The notes under the pieces were generated by a model. That model was not told the origin of the DNA and searched no databases. It saw only the letters and a list, made by a program, of their open reading frames with translations. A program made the position numbers and the translations under genes. Below are positions 24,630 to 35,769 of a stretch of 64,000 nt of DNA, in pieces (position 1 is the stretch's first letter; each line of letters starts with the position of its first letter). Origin of the DNA: Carex sylvatica (lineage: Eukaryota > Streptophyta > Magnoliopsida > Poales > Cyperaceae); assembly GCA_964058845.1 (NCBI GenBank), contig CAXKVR010000107.1, positions 124,001 through 188,000 of the forward strand, given 5' to 3'.

Positions 24630-25665
24630 TAAAAAATATCCAAATCGCAGAGAATCTCGGTAGTCCACTTTATTTTAGAACAATCGAGAATGGACCGTTG
24701 AGATTCTAAGCGATTTTAAGCATCATATCATTTTTTTTGTGATTTTACATTCGGCCGAATGTTTACATTCGATTTGTATTTTTTTTATTTAATTAGAAAA
24801 TTTTATGATTTAATTATTTTTTATTAATATATTAGAAATATTTTTATGTTTCTTTGCTATAGAATTTAATTTACTAAAAAAACTGCGACAAATAATTCAT
24901 ATCAATATTTTTTAGTCGAAATTTTTTGCAGCTGTAAGAAAAAATAAAATATTTCTTTGTGTGTCACTGAAAAAAAAATAAAAATATTTTGGATCTAAGT
25001 TATTAATCCCAGTTCAAAAGTCACGTCTTTGTAAATAAAGAAATTATCATAGTTCTTCTAGTACATGCAAATTCTAAGGTGCTTCATCTATATTCCTAGA
25101 AGCTATTTTATATTTTTAATATTATAATATTTTCCTAAAATCACTTCTAAGAAAATAGATGGAATACCTTAGAATTTAAATGTATTAGAAGGAATATAAT
25201 AATTTATTTATTTACACATACTTGACTTTTGAACCGGAATCAATAACTTAGATTCAAAATATTTTTATTTTTTTCATTAACACACAAAGAAATATTTTAA
25301 AATTTTTTTACAGATGCAAAATATCCTTACTGAAAAATGTTAATCCGGGTTATTTATCTCAGTTTTTCTAGTAAATTCAATTATATAGTATTTCATCTAT
25401 TTTAAAAAAATATATAAAAATATTTATAATATTTTAATAGATAATATAAGAAAATTATAAAATCTTCTAATTAAATAAAAAGAACAAATCAAAACATTCA
25501 GCTGAATGTCAAATTACAAAAACACCTATGTCAAATTAAAAAAAAATATTATGTTCAAACCGCTGAGAATTTATGCGGTCCATTTTTTTTTTTGAACCGC
25601 TGAAAATCCTGACGGTTCAAAAATAAAGTGGACCGTCGAAATTTTTAGCAGTTTAGCATTTTTAA
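24630..25665. repeat. About 1 kb foldback (long inverted repeat)
   Basis: Arms of about 480-530 bp meet near 25120. Paired landmarks include tagtccactttattttagaac with a copy near 25630, ttaattagaaaattttatga with 25440-25470, acttagatccaaaat words at 24990 and 25245, and ttctaaggtgcttcatctat with 25160. The arms have diverged. Confidence 0.7.
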
Positions 25666-25669
25666 ATTT

Positions 25670-27834
25670 TTCCGAAAATTGTGATCGTCTCTGTATTCTT
25701 CTATTTAATCATAGATATTAATAAAAAAAAAAATCGGCAATGCGAGGTTTAGGAAATGTAAGCCTGAAATCCCCTTTGAATAGCGTAATTTTCGCGCGGG
25801 GGGAAGTGAGTTGGGTAAATCTCAACTAGTACGAATCTCAAAGCAATTGTTGCCGTTCAGTTTGCAATAAAATCTACAGAGTGAAAAACAATATCTGTTA
25901 AATTTTGAAATGAATAATGTTAATTCAGATTTTGAAACAAATACTTGATGATTTTAACATCGAACTTACATACTAAAAAACCGATTGAAAAAAAAACAAA
26001 AATTCTCTTTTTATATATGAAAAAAAAAACGAACGAACAATTTCATAAAAACGTTTGATTCCAAAATAAGAGTCACTTTTGTTTTTATTTATTGATTTAT
26101 TTATTTTTATTTTATTTTTTAATCGAGTTCCGCAGGGACAAGAAAATTTTTTATCAACTTACTGGTAAGAATAGGGCTGAAAAATCATTAGCTTATCGGG
26201 TAAATTGTTATTTTCTTAAGGTAATTATAAAAATAAATTATACATTGTAAGTTTTTATTTTTATTTGTAACTATATAATTTTATAATTATGATTAGGTTG
26301 ATGTATACAACATTTTATATCCTTTTAATTAATTAATATTTTTATATAAAAAATGGTATTAATAATGATAATTTATATATTTTTAAGATATTACGTACAT
26401 GATGTTGTGAATTTCTTTCTTTGTTATATTTTTTAATTAAATCATGTACGTTCTTCTTCGTTTATTTAATATTTATTTGTTTAAATCTTCAAAGAAAAAG
26501 ATAGAATAAACATAAAACTAAAGCTTTAAGACTTTTTCACAGGGTAAATGTAAAGTTAATTTAACAAGGTATGAATTACATCCTTAGATATAGCTTGCCG
26601 CCAATATTATTTGAATCAGACTGGACATCGATATGATAAATCTCTAGATCAAGAATTTATCGGTCAGATCAACGGGTCAACCAGCCCGACGGCTGGTTTT
26701 TTAAATATTTATATATTTATGAGATATAAGTATTTATTATAAAATAATCATATTTTATATAGTGAAAATTTTCACACACACAAATTAAATAATGTACTAT
26801 AAAAATAAATTTATAGATTATTAAAATGCAAGAAAACATTTTTTGAAGCTCCAAATATGTAGAACTTATTCTTTTTCATCAAAGAGATTTTATAATTATG
26901 TACCTTATTTAAGAATTGAATACTAATTACATAGAAATTGTTCATTATTTTTGTGATCAAACGAACCTTCGACGACTAATATTAAAATTTGACCATCTTG
27001 AAATTTCTTTTTAAAAATAGTTTTTTTTTTTTTTTTACGATTGCCTGATCATGCTCAAACATATAACTGTTAAGAAAAAATACAATACAGATGTACAAAA
27101 GGCATAACAGAATAACACTCACCCGTTGTCGTCTTTTTCTTCTCAAAAGCTACTACCGGTTCAAAGAATAAATGGGCCGCGAAAATAAAAAAAATAAATT
27201 GGATTGGTTCACCGAAAACACCGGTTTTCTGAAAAAGCTGACCAACCTTTTTAATTTTATTTCTCGATAACATGCTTTTGTGGTCTTTTATCCCGACCGA
27301 ACCGAATTTGGTTCTCAGTCTGCCTTTTTTTTTTTTTTTCAATCTATCCAGCCAGTTCGGTTCAGTTTTAACTTTTAACACGTTTCATTTTGCTCTGTCA
27401 CGTCAACTCATGTCCGTGGTGTGGTTACAGTGGATCAATCACATATACGACAGCTGACGTCGAAAGTACGTGCCAGCAAAATTCACAGCGAAAATTTGTG
27501 CCAGCAGAAATCAAACTTGAGTAGATGCATTAGCATTTATACGCATTTCCACGGGAGCATTTAGCACCTGTGATGAGATTATGATTTCCTTTCTTATACT
27601 AATTTTTTTTTGTCAGGAATTTATAAAAAAATAAAAACATTTCACATATCAATAGATTTTGTTTTTCACGCGGTAAAACCAACAAGAAAATCAAGTTAAA
27701 ACTAGTGAAGCACAACCACAACAATCTTCACTAAGGCACAATAATATGGCAATCCATAACACCCCGTTTAACAATTGACCACCATGTCAGATCATCTAAA
27801 CCATAACCACCTAAAATCATGATAAAAGCCAATA
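25670..27834. other. Spacer downstream of SCE1 copy 1
   Basis: AT-rich with repeat debris. The ORFs near 27070-27457 are short, low-complexity and not recognisable. It presumably includes the 3'UTR and polyadenylation region of the minus-strand SCE1 gene next to 27835. Confidence 0.4.
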
Positions 27835-29938
27835 CTATGCGAGCAATGGTGGATACTGCTTGGCCTGCTGTCGTATCCTTTTGCTATACTCCACTCGGTC
27901 CTGTCAATTTTAACATCCAGTGAAAAATAAATCATCAACAATATTTACCTACTAACAATGATATGAAGGGGAATAATATAATGTTATATTAAAGTAATAA
28001 CCTCTATGAAGATATGATACCCATCTGTCTGGGCTGGATCACTAGGATTGGGCTGATCAAGCAAGTCTTGAATTCCCACCAGGATTTGGTTCACTGTAAT
28101 TGCTGGTCTCCATCCCTGATATATTCATTTCAAAGGTTTTTCAAATAACTTTGGTGTGGAAAGGTCAAGTACAAACGGCTGATAGTGTTGACCTAGCCTG
28201 ACATTCTTGAGCAAGGCCGGTTTGAGTGAAATGGGTTGGGTATGGCTCAGGATCATTTTAAGATGCTGCTAGGCTGTTTGGACTTGATTTTTTTATGATT
28301 CATTAAAATATTTTTGCTGATATAGAAAAGGTCTTGAATCCCAGTGAAAAAATGTATTATTATGATTAAAAGGACAACAAACTACAGGTGAAATATGTAT
28401 TCCAAGACAAAATTTTTTGATAATTTTGCTATGCTGCCTAAACAAGATTTCTTCATATGTCAATGAGCCAAGTCAAACCCCTAACCTATTTTATGCTTAA
28501 TAAAAAACACTGAACTAATCAAATCTGACCCAACCCACTGCCATTCCATATGCACACAGTACCCAAATTTATAATTTATCTCAAAAACTATGTAAAATTT
28601 TACAATTACATCAACAGAGGCAGACACTAGAATTTCAATAAAACTCAGGCTCAGAGAATTAGCATAGCCCTTTGCTGTTTTAACCACCAGAAAGAATGGG
28701 TTAGAACTTACGTAATCTTCATTCAGGATCGAAAGGCAAACAGTGCCAGAAGGGTAGACATTAGGATGGAAGAATCCTTGTGGGAACTTGCACTTCGGAG
28801 GCTTGCTCGGGTAGTCCTCAGAGAACTGTAGAGTTAGTGGGTAATACCCCCCTTCCCAATCAGTCTGGAAAATATAAACCCAATTTTTTACAATTGAAGG
28901 GAAAACAAATTGTGCACTTCATAGCATTGATGAGCTGCGTCAACGTGTACTATATATAAATTTTGGGGTTTGACCAATTAATTAAACTTATATATGTCAC
29001 AAAAGCAAATTCAAGCAAAATAAATTTTCTTGAAAGAGCAATTTAAAGCAAAGGGCATGATGACCTATATTTACTATGCATAAGTAGAGAAATTAGGACT
29101 CCATACATGCTTGTCACAATTGGTTGTGTAAAGTAACATCTAGTACAGAACATCTAGACTGAGAATATACTGGCGCAATCTTCGTTGAAAAGTTGGATGC
29201 AAAAATTAAAACTGGTAAATGCAATTTATGTGCTGTAAAAAGAAAAGAGTGATTTGACCTAATTTCCATGAGCATCAAGGGGTACAAGCAATGCCTAAAC
29301 GATATTGTCCCCTGATCTAGTATTACTTTTTGATTTGTTATGTGTAGCCATACATTAGAGACAAATTATAAGGCAATTTTGGTAATGCATCATATATAAA
29401 TTTGATAAATTGTGGGATTAAATAGCTTTCAAAGCTTCTGAAATCCAACTCCTTAATGCAGCAAATCGATTCCACTAAAAAAGAACCTCTCTTAACTTTA
29501 TAGAATCTTTGTAACTACAAAGATTTCTTCTTTCCTAAAAAAAAAAACTAAAAAACTTCTAAAATCCGTAAATTTTCCTAAAGTATAGTTGCTATTGTGA
29601 TGAACTACATCAGTTCTACAAATCGATACTGAGAAGAAACAAACCGATAGACACATAAATCTCAGAGGATAGAAAATAATTTACTCCTTGTTTTCCTGGT
29701 ATGAGGCAGTTCCAGACCATGAGATTGACTGATCCATCTGGCAACGTCTCAGGCCTTGCCACAAAACCCTACAACAGATTAAATTTAAAACAAAAAATGT
29801 AAATACAACATTCTTTTCTTTTTTTTTATTTAAGAAATGAGAAGGTAAATCAAAGGGAGGGAAGAAAACATGGGGGTGATTCTTGCGCCAAGACTTGCGC
29901 TCTTCGGTGAGTCGACCACGAGCGATACCGCCTGACAT
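27835..29938 (-). CDS. SCE1: SUMO-conjugating enzyme E2 (UBC9/SCE1), copy 1
   Basis: E2 enzyme that takes SUMO from the E1 as a thioester and passes it to substrate lysines, in nucleus and cytosol. Five exons on the minus strand: 29938-29870, 29768-29685, 28864-28712, 28115-28002 and 27900-27835. Together they encode 161 aa (486 bp with stop) with no break, and all junctions are GT-AG. It begins [17 protein letters not shown]. Exon 3 holds FHPN (residues 83-86) and the catalytic cysteine in [13 protein letters not shown] (Cys94). Exon 4 has [19 protein letters not shown]; the C-terminus is KQYPPLLA. Length and exon phases match plant SCE1 proteins. The start is MSGG rather than an upstream TTG. 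It faces the second copy at 42203 head to head. A hAT element sits about 175 bp upstream of the ATG. Confidence 0.96.
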
Positions 29939-30078
29939 CAGCAAACACCCTTTCCTTTTCCTTCTCCTTTTCCTTATGTGATGGTCGTTTTGGAGTACGA
30001 ATATGGGTGGGCCGAATATATATAATATAAAAAAAATGGAAGGATTAACTTACGCGAGTGAAGATGTATGTGGGTTGT

Positions 30079-30091
30079 TGGGCCTGGGCTA
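30079..30091 (-). promoter_or_regulatory. Paired site II (TGGGCY) elements, SCE1 copy 1 promoter
   Basis: TGGGCCTGGGCT, about 140 bp upstream of the ATG. A similar pair lies upstream of copy 2 (41978-41988). Site II elements are recognised by TCP factors in promoters of growth-related plant genes; function here is inferred from conservation between the two copies. Confidence 0.5.
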
Positions 30092-30112
30092 CTGTGGGGA
30101 AAGAGGCGCTTC

Positions 30113-30833
30113 TAGGAGTGATTAATAAGCGAGCATGAGAAAGGTAGAGTATGCTCATGCTCGCTTTTTAGTAAATGAGCAAGTTAGTAAATGAGTGAGT
30201 TTAAGTGAGTTAATAAATGAACGAGTTATGAGTGATTCACGAGTTATAAGTACTAAAATTTAATAAATTGTCATAATTCATTTAAATAAAATATAATAAA
30301 AATCTAACAAAAATAAAATTATATTTTAAAAATCAACACTATCATCAATACTTCAACAGTGATACTTTCACAGCTATCGTCTAATGGTGGACGGTGGAGT
30401 CGCGATGGTGGAGAGGCTACCGAGTGCCGACTTTGGGTGTTGGCGGAGGCTTTAGGTTTAGTTATTGGGGCGTCTATTTTAATAAGGCAAGGTTGTTTAG
30501 GTTTTGGGGCATCTCTTTTTTGGGAGGTATGTTTTCAACTTGTTCTGCCGAATTAAAAAAAAAATGAATGTATGATAAAACTATAAATATTACACATGAT
30601 TTAATGAGGCAAGGCTGATGTGGCAGAAATTTATTTGGGATTGAATGTGGCAGAGATTAGATGTGACAAATCCTAAATGAGCGAGTTGGGCCATGCTCAT
30701 GCTCGCTCATTTAATAATGAGCGAGTTGTTAATGAGCGAGTTTAAGCGAGTTGATAAATGAGTGAGTTTAAGTGAGCATTTAATGAGCGAGTTATGAGCG
30801 GCTCCCGAGTTATGAGCAATTTACTCACCCCTA
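30113..30833. mobile_element. Non-autonomous hAT element in the SCE1 copy 1 promoter
   Basis: Ends TAGGAGTGA and TCACCCCTA. An 8 bp duplication with one mismatch, ggcgcttc (30105-30112) and ggcacttc (30834-30841), flanks it. Subterminal AATGAGCGAGTT words recur. It lies about 20 bp beyond the conserved site II pair, so it separates the core promoter from older upstream sequence. Confidence 0.82.
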
Positions 30834-30848
30834 GGCACTTCGTGCTTA

Positions 30849-31187
30849 GAGCATCTACATTCCAACAACTCTTTTTAAATAACTGTTAACTACTTTTTAA
30901 AACTTATAGTCATTAAAAAATTTAACTCTCAAATTTTTAAAATTAATTTTAGAGTTTCTATTAAACCATGTCAACAATAAAAATAAAAGGAGTCAGCAAT
31001 AAAAACAAAAGGAGAAATAATTTCAGCCAATCATTTAATTAGTAAGTATAAAGTTTATAAACTGTTTCTTAATAAGAAACTCTCATGCATAGTTTCTAAA
31101 TAAGAAACTCTCCCATATCTCTGAAATTGAATTAGAAACTGCCACATTATATTAGAAACTCCCATAGTACTAAAGATGTAGATGCTC
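30849..31187. mobile_element. PIF/Harbinger (Tourist)-like MITE
   Basis: TIRs GAGCATCTACATTCC and (reverse) GAGCATCTACATCTTT. A 3 bp TTA duplication lies at 30846-30848 and 31188-31190. The interior contains inverted aagaaactctc / agtttctaaataag blocks. Confidence 0.78.
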
Positions 31188-31190
31188 TTA

Positions 31191-32345
31191 ATAGCTTAGC
31201 AGATTAATGACTTTCAGAAATAAACTCAAAATTCGAGTTACCTTAGGTGATGATATGGGTAAGATTTGTTTTTCTTCAACTTAGGGCGTGCTCACACCTT
31301 AGACGAAGGGAGGCGGAGGGAAAGAACGGCAAATTTCTTGTGCAGAGGTGAAAACTCTCGAAATCTAGTCAGTCCAAACCAACTTACATGTTCCAAAAGA
31401 GGAGAATCGAAGAGGAAGCAAAGGGGAACGAAAGGAAGCGCGCACCGTTCGGAGGGGAGCGACAAGAAGATTTTGGTGAAATCTGTCACCTCCGATTTGG
31501 GATGTAGGTTTTATTAATCTGAGAGTAGTCTTCCCCGTCGTTCCGTCCCCTTCCTTCCCTTTAATGAGGGTTTCCCCTCTGATATTGGAGCACAGCCTTA
31601 TTGGATACATATAAAGATTTTTTGTTGTTATTTAAATAGATAAGGGTACGAATAAAGCTTATTATGTACCTGTTATCTGATCAGGTAATTATAAAAAAAA
31701 ATCGTATATATTATATATATTAATGAGCAATGAATATTAACTTTTCAACTATTATTGATAGTTGTGTTACACTTAATTATTCATTAAAATATGTAAATTT
31801 CAGCAAATCTCAATAAAATTTAGAACTTTAAAATATGTATATATATTTGTGAAATAAATATATTTTAATGTATTATTTAGTAAATAATATTTGTATTATA
31901 ATAGTATTACTCATTATTTACTTGCTACCATTTTGTTATTCGGCAACAATAATGAATAAGAGTAGAGTACGGATAAGCTAATTCGTAGCTGATAAAGGTA
32001 AGATATAGTTAAGGATAATTTGTAGTGAATATGGGTATAAAAATACTTCCATACAACTCTTATGGTATCTGTGACACCCCTATCACCACACAACTATATT
32101 TTTTTTTTATTAAATTGTAGATCAAGCCATCAAACTATTTATAAGATTCATAAAAAAACTTCCATCCGAATTCAAAATATGCAACCTCGCATACATATAC
32201 TTAGGTTGAGAAAAAAGTAAATGAGTTAAAGATGGAGAAGCTATAGCTCGCCATGCTTCATTTTGTCTCTACTCCACTGCTGTTTAAATAACTCAGATTG
32301 TGCATCTACTAAGAAAAAAGAAAATATTATTCAAATCGGAGGCAA
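31191..32345. other. Spacer with a 5'UTR-like GC-rich patch
   Basis: Read on the minus strand, 31600-31375 is CT-rich (e.g. ttcctcttcgattctcctc) and ends at a consensus donor, aacat|gtaagt. It could be a noncoding first exon, but I cannot link it to a downstream coding exon. SCE1 copy 1 already has its own contiguous leader shared with copy 2. Confidence 0.3.
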
Positions 32346-32354
32346 TTCAATAAG

Positions 32355-32541
32355 CCGACATTTTTAAAAATACCCAAAAAAAAAAAACAAATTATTAAAA
32401 ATAACAGGGTTCCAGCCAAATTTTTAAAAATGCCCTGACCGCCTAAAAATGGGGCGGTCCGGAATTAAAATTCCTAACCGCCTAAAAATGGGGCGGTCCG
32501 GAATTTTAATTCCTGACCGCCTAAAAATGGGGCGGTCCGGG
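32355..32541 (+). repeat. Left TIR of the PMD-MULE, with three internal palindromic repeats
   Basis: Begins CCGACATTTTTAAAAATACC. The inner part repeats a ~36 bp unit three times: CCGCCTAAAAATGGGGCGG (palindromic GCC/GGC ends) followed by GGAATTNNAATTCC-type spacers. Confidence 0.95.
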
Positions 32542-32542
32542 C

Positions 32543-32551
32543 CTATAAATA
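32543..32551 (+). promoter_or_regulatory. TATA box just inside the left TIR
   Basis: CTATAAATA abuts the TIR. About 30 bp downstream begins a CT-rich leader (ctttctctctcctcac), consistent with a TIR-driven promoter for the PMD gene. Confidence 0.6.
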
Positions 32552-32673
32552 ACCCTCCACAGAACTTTCTCTCTCCTCACAATTCATTTTCTAAAAATCT
32601 CACTCTCTCTCCTCCCCACCCGAATTTCTCCTCTTTTTTCTCCTCTCTTCTTCTCTCTTCTTCCAATTTGCAA

Positions 32674-35600
32674 GTAAGTCCCTATATATATTTGAAATTT
32701 CATTTGTAGTGTAAAAAAATTATAGATTAGTCAAATTAAGTTAGTTAGTGCTAATTAGTTATAATTGTGATTATTTAATTACGGTACCAATTTAGTGGTA
32801 ATTAGCATTAATGTAGGTACCAAAAATATTTAAAATTAGTGATAATTATGGTACCAAAGATAGTTTTAATTTTATTTATAATTATGATTATTTTATTACG
32901 GTACAAATTTAGTGGTAATTAGCGTCAATTAGGTACCAAAAATATTTGAAATTAGTGATAATTATGGTACCATAGTTAGTTTTAATTTTATTTTGAATTA
33001 TTTATTCCGAAATTTTGCCGTAATTAGCGTATTTTAGCATAATTTGACCGTAATTAGCATATTTTGAGAAATGTAGTATATTTTTTGTCGTAATTAACGT
33101 AATTTAGCCTATTTTTACCGCAAATATATTGTTTTAGTGTATTTCCGCTTGTTTTAGCATATTTTAGGCGAATAACATTTTTTTTTTATTCTAACGCATT
33201 ATTTTAACATATTTTTACCGAAATTAGCATATTTAGTAAATTTTTGCCATAATTAGCGTATTTTAGCATATTTGACCGTAATTATTGTATTTTATCATAT
33301 TTTAGTATATTTTATCCGAATAACCTTTTTTTTTTCATAGTAACGTAATTTAGCCTCTTTTTACCGCAAATATATTGTTTTAGTGTATTTTCGCTTGTTT
33401 TAGCATATTTTAGGCGAATAACAATTTTTTTTTATTGTAACGCATTATTTTAACATATTTTTACCGAAATTAGCATATTTAGTAAATTTTTGCCATAATT
33501 AGCGTATTTTAGCATATTTGACCGTAATTATTGTATTTTATCATATTTTAGTATATTTTATCCGAATAACCTTTTTTTTTTTCATAGTAACGTAATTTAG
33601 CCTATTTTTACCGCAAATATATTGTTTTAGTGTATTTCCGCTTGTTTTAGCATATTTTAGGCGAATAACAATTTTTTTTTATTGTAACGCATTATTTTAA
33701 CATATTTTTACCGAAATTAGCATATTTAGTAAATTTTTGCCATAATTAGCGTATTTTAGCATATTTGACCGTAATTATTGTATTTTATCATATTTTAGTA
33801 TATTTTATCCGAATAACTTTTTTTTTTTCATAGTAACATAATTTAGCCTATTTTTACCGCAAATATATTGTTTTAGTGTATTTCCGCTTGTTTTAGCATA
33901 TTTTAGGCGAATAACATTTTTTTTTTATTCTAACGCATTATTTTAACATATTTTTACCGAAATTAGCATATTTAGTAAATTTTTGCCATAATTAGCGTAT
34001 TTTAGCATATTTGACCGTAATTATTGTATTTTATCATATTTTAGTATATTTTATCCGAATAACTTTTTTTTTTTCATATTAACGTAATTTAGCCTCTTTT
34101 TACCTCAAATATATTGTTTTAGTGTATTTTCGCTTGTTTTAGCATATTTTAGGCGAATAACATTTTTTTTTTATTCTAACGCATTATTTTAACATATTTT
34201 TACCGAAATTAGCATATTTAGTAAATTTTTGCCATAATTAGCGTATTTTAGCATATTTGACCGTAATTATTGTATTTTATCATATTTTAGTATATTTTAT
34301 CCGAATAACCTTTTTTTTTTCATAGTAACGTAATTTAGCCTCTTTTTACCGCAAATATATTGTTTTAGTGTATTTTCGCTTGTTTTAGCATATTTTAGGC
34401 GAATAACATTTTTTTTTTATTGTAACGCATTATTTTAACATATTTTTACCGAAATTAGCATATTTAGTAAATTTTTGCCATAATTAGCGTATTTTAGCAT
34501 ATTTGACCGTAATTATTGTATTTTATCATATTTTAGTATATTTTATCCGAATAACCTTTTTTTTTTTCATAGTAACGTAATTTAGCCTATTTTTACCGCA
34601 AATATATTGTTTTAGTGTATTTCCGCTTGTTTTAGCATATTTTAGGCGAATAACAATTTTTTTTTATTGTAACGCATTATTTTAACATATTTTTACCGAA
34701 ATTAGCATATTTAGTAAATTTTTGCCATAATTAGCGTATTTTAGCATATTTGACCGTAATTATTGTATTTTATCATATTTTAGTATATTTTATCCGAATA
34801 ACCTTTTTTTTTTTCATAGTAACATAATTTAGCCTATTTTTACCGCAAATATATTGTTTTAGTGTATTTCCGCTTGTTTTAGCATATTTTAGGCGAATAA
34901 CATTTTTTTTTTATTCTAACGCATTATTTTAACATATTTTTACCGAAATTAGCATATTTAGTAAATTTTTGCCATAATTAGCGTATTTTAGCATATTTGA
35001 CCGTAATTATTGTATTTTATCATATTTTAGTATATTTTGTCCGAATAACTTTTTTTTTTTCATATTAACGTAATTTAGCCTATTTTTACCGCAAATATAT
35101 TGTTTTAGTGTATTTCCGCTTGTTTTACCATATTTTAGGCGAATAACATTTTTTTTTATTCTAACGCAAAATTTTAACTGTTTTTTACCGAAATTAGCAT
35201 ATTTAGTAAATTTTTGCCATAATTAACGTATTTTAGCATATTTGACCGTAATTATTGTATTTTATCATATTTTAGTATATTTTGTCCGAATAACCTTTTT
35301 TTTTCATATTAACGTAATTTAGCCTATTTTTACCGCAAATATATTGTTTTAGTGTATTTCCGCTTGTTTTACCATATTTTAGGCGAATAACAATTTTTTT
35401 TTATTGTAACGCATTATTTTAACTGTTTTTTACCGAAATTAGCATATTTAGTAAATTTTTGCCATAATTAGCGTATTTTAGCATATTTGACCGTAATTAT
35501 TGTATTTTATCATATTTTAGTATATTTTGTCCGAATAACCTTTTTTTTTCATATTAACGTAATTTAGCCTATTTTTACCACAAATATATTGTTTTAGTGT

Positions 35601-35741
35601 ATTTCCGCTTGTTTTACCATATTTTAGGCGAATAACAATTTTTTTTTTTATTCTAACGCATTATTTTAACTTTTTTTTTTCTTACTAGGGTAGTTTTGTA
35701 TTTTTTGATATGAATTAGCTTATTTTATTATATTTTAACAG
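32674..35741 (+). other. Predicted leader intron of the PMD gene, containing the tandem array
   Basis: A perfect donor follows the CT-rich leader: caa|gtaagt at 32674. Acceptors lie before the PMD start codon at 35688 (cttactag) and 35741 (ttttaacag). Splicing to either would remove the 246 bp array. The strong T bias of the + strand here fits the U-richness of plant introns. No transcript evidence is available. Confidence 0.5.
33000..35670 (+). repeat. 246 bp tandem array (about 11 units), TTAGYRTATTT-rich
   Basis: The word aggcgaataac recurs at about 33166, 33412, 33659, 33905, 34151, 34397, 34644, 34891, 35137, 35381 and 35626, giving a period of 244-247 bp. Each unit has about six direct copies of TTAGYRTATTT (TTAGCATATTT, TTAGCGTATTT, TTAGTGTATTT, TTAGTATATTT), two T-runs of about 10, and gcgaataac. 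Units are highly similar; the three on the right share small variants (ttaccatatt, ttttgtccg), suggesting recent local amplification. Confidence 0.95.
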
Positions 35742-35769
35742 GAATGAGCTTATTTTAGTCAAATGTAGC

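Noticed and set aside
29939..29944. Upstream TTG start adding two residues to SCE1 copy 1
   Set aside because: Plant SCE1 proteins begin MSGGIARG; the ATG at 29938 fits, and the second copy has the same ATG.
31266..31610. Overlapping ORFs on both strands at 31.3-31.6 kb
   Set aside because: Composition fits an untranslated leader rather than a protein; no recognisable motif. Kept only as a possible 5'UTR-like patch.
32449..32709. 86 aa ORF starting in the left MULE TIR
   Set aside because: Its repeated MGRSGI(K/L)IP units are the TIR subrepeats read as protein; the rest is CT-rich leader.
33000..35670. CRISPR-like array
   Set aside because: Units are 246 bp, near-identical throughout and without short repeat/unique spacer alternation; this is a plant tandem satellite inside a MULE.
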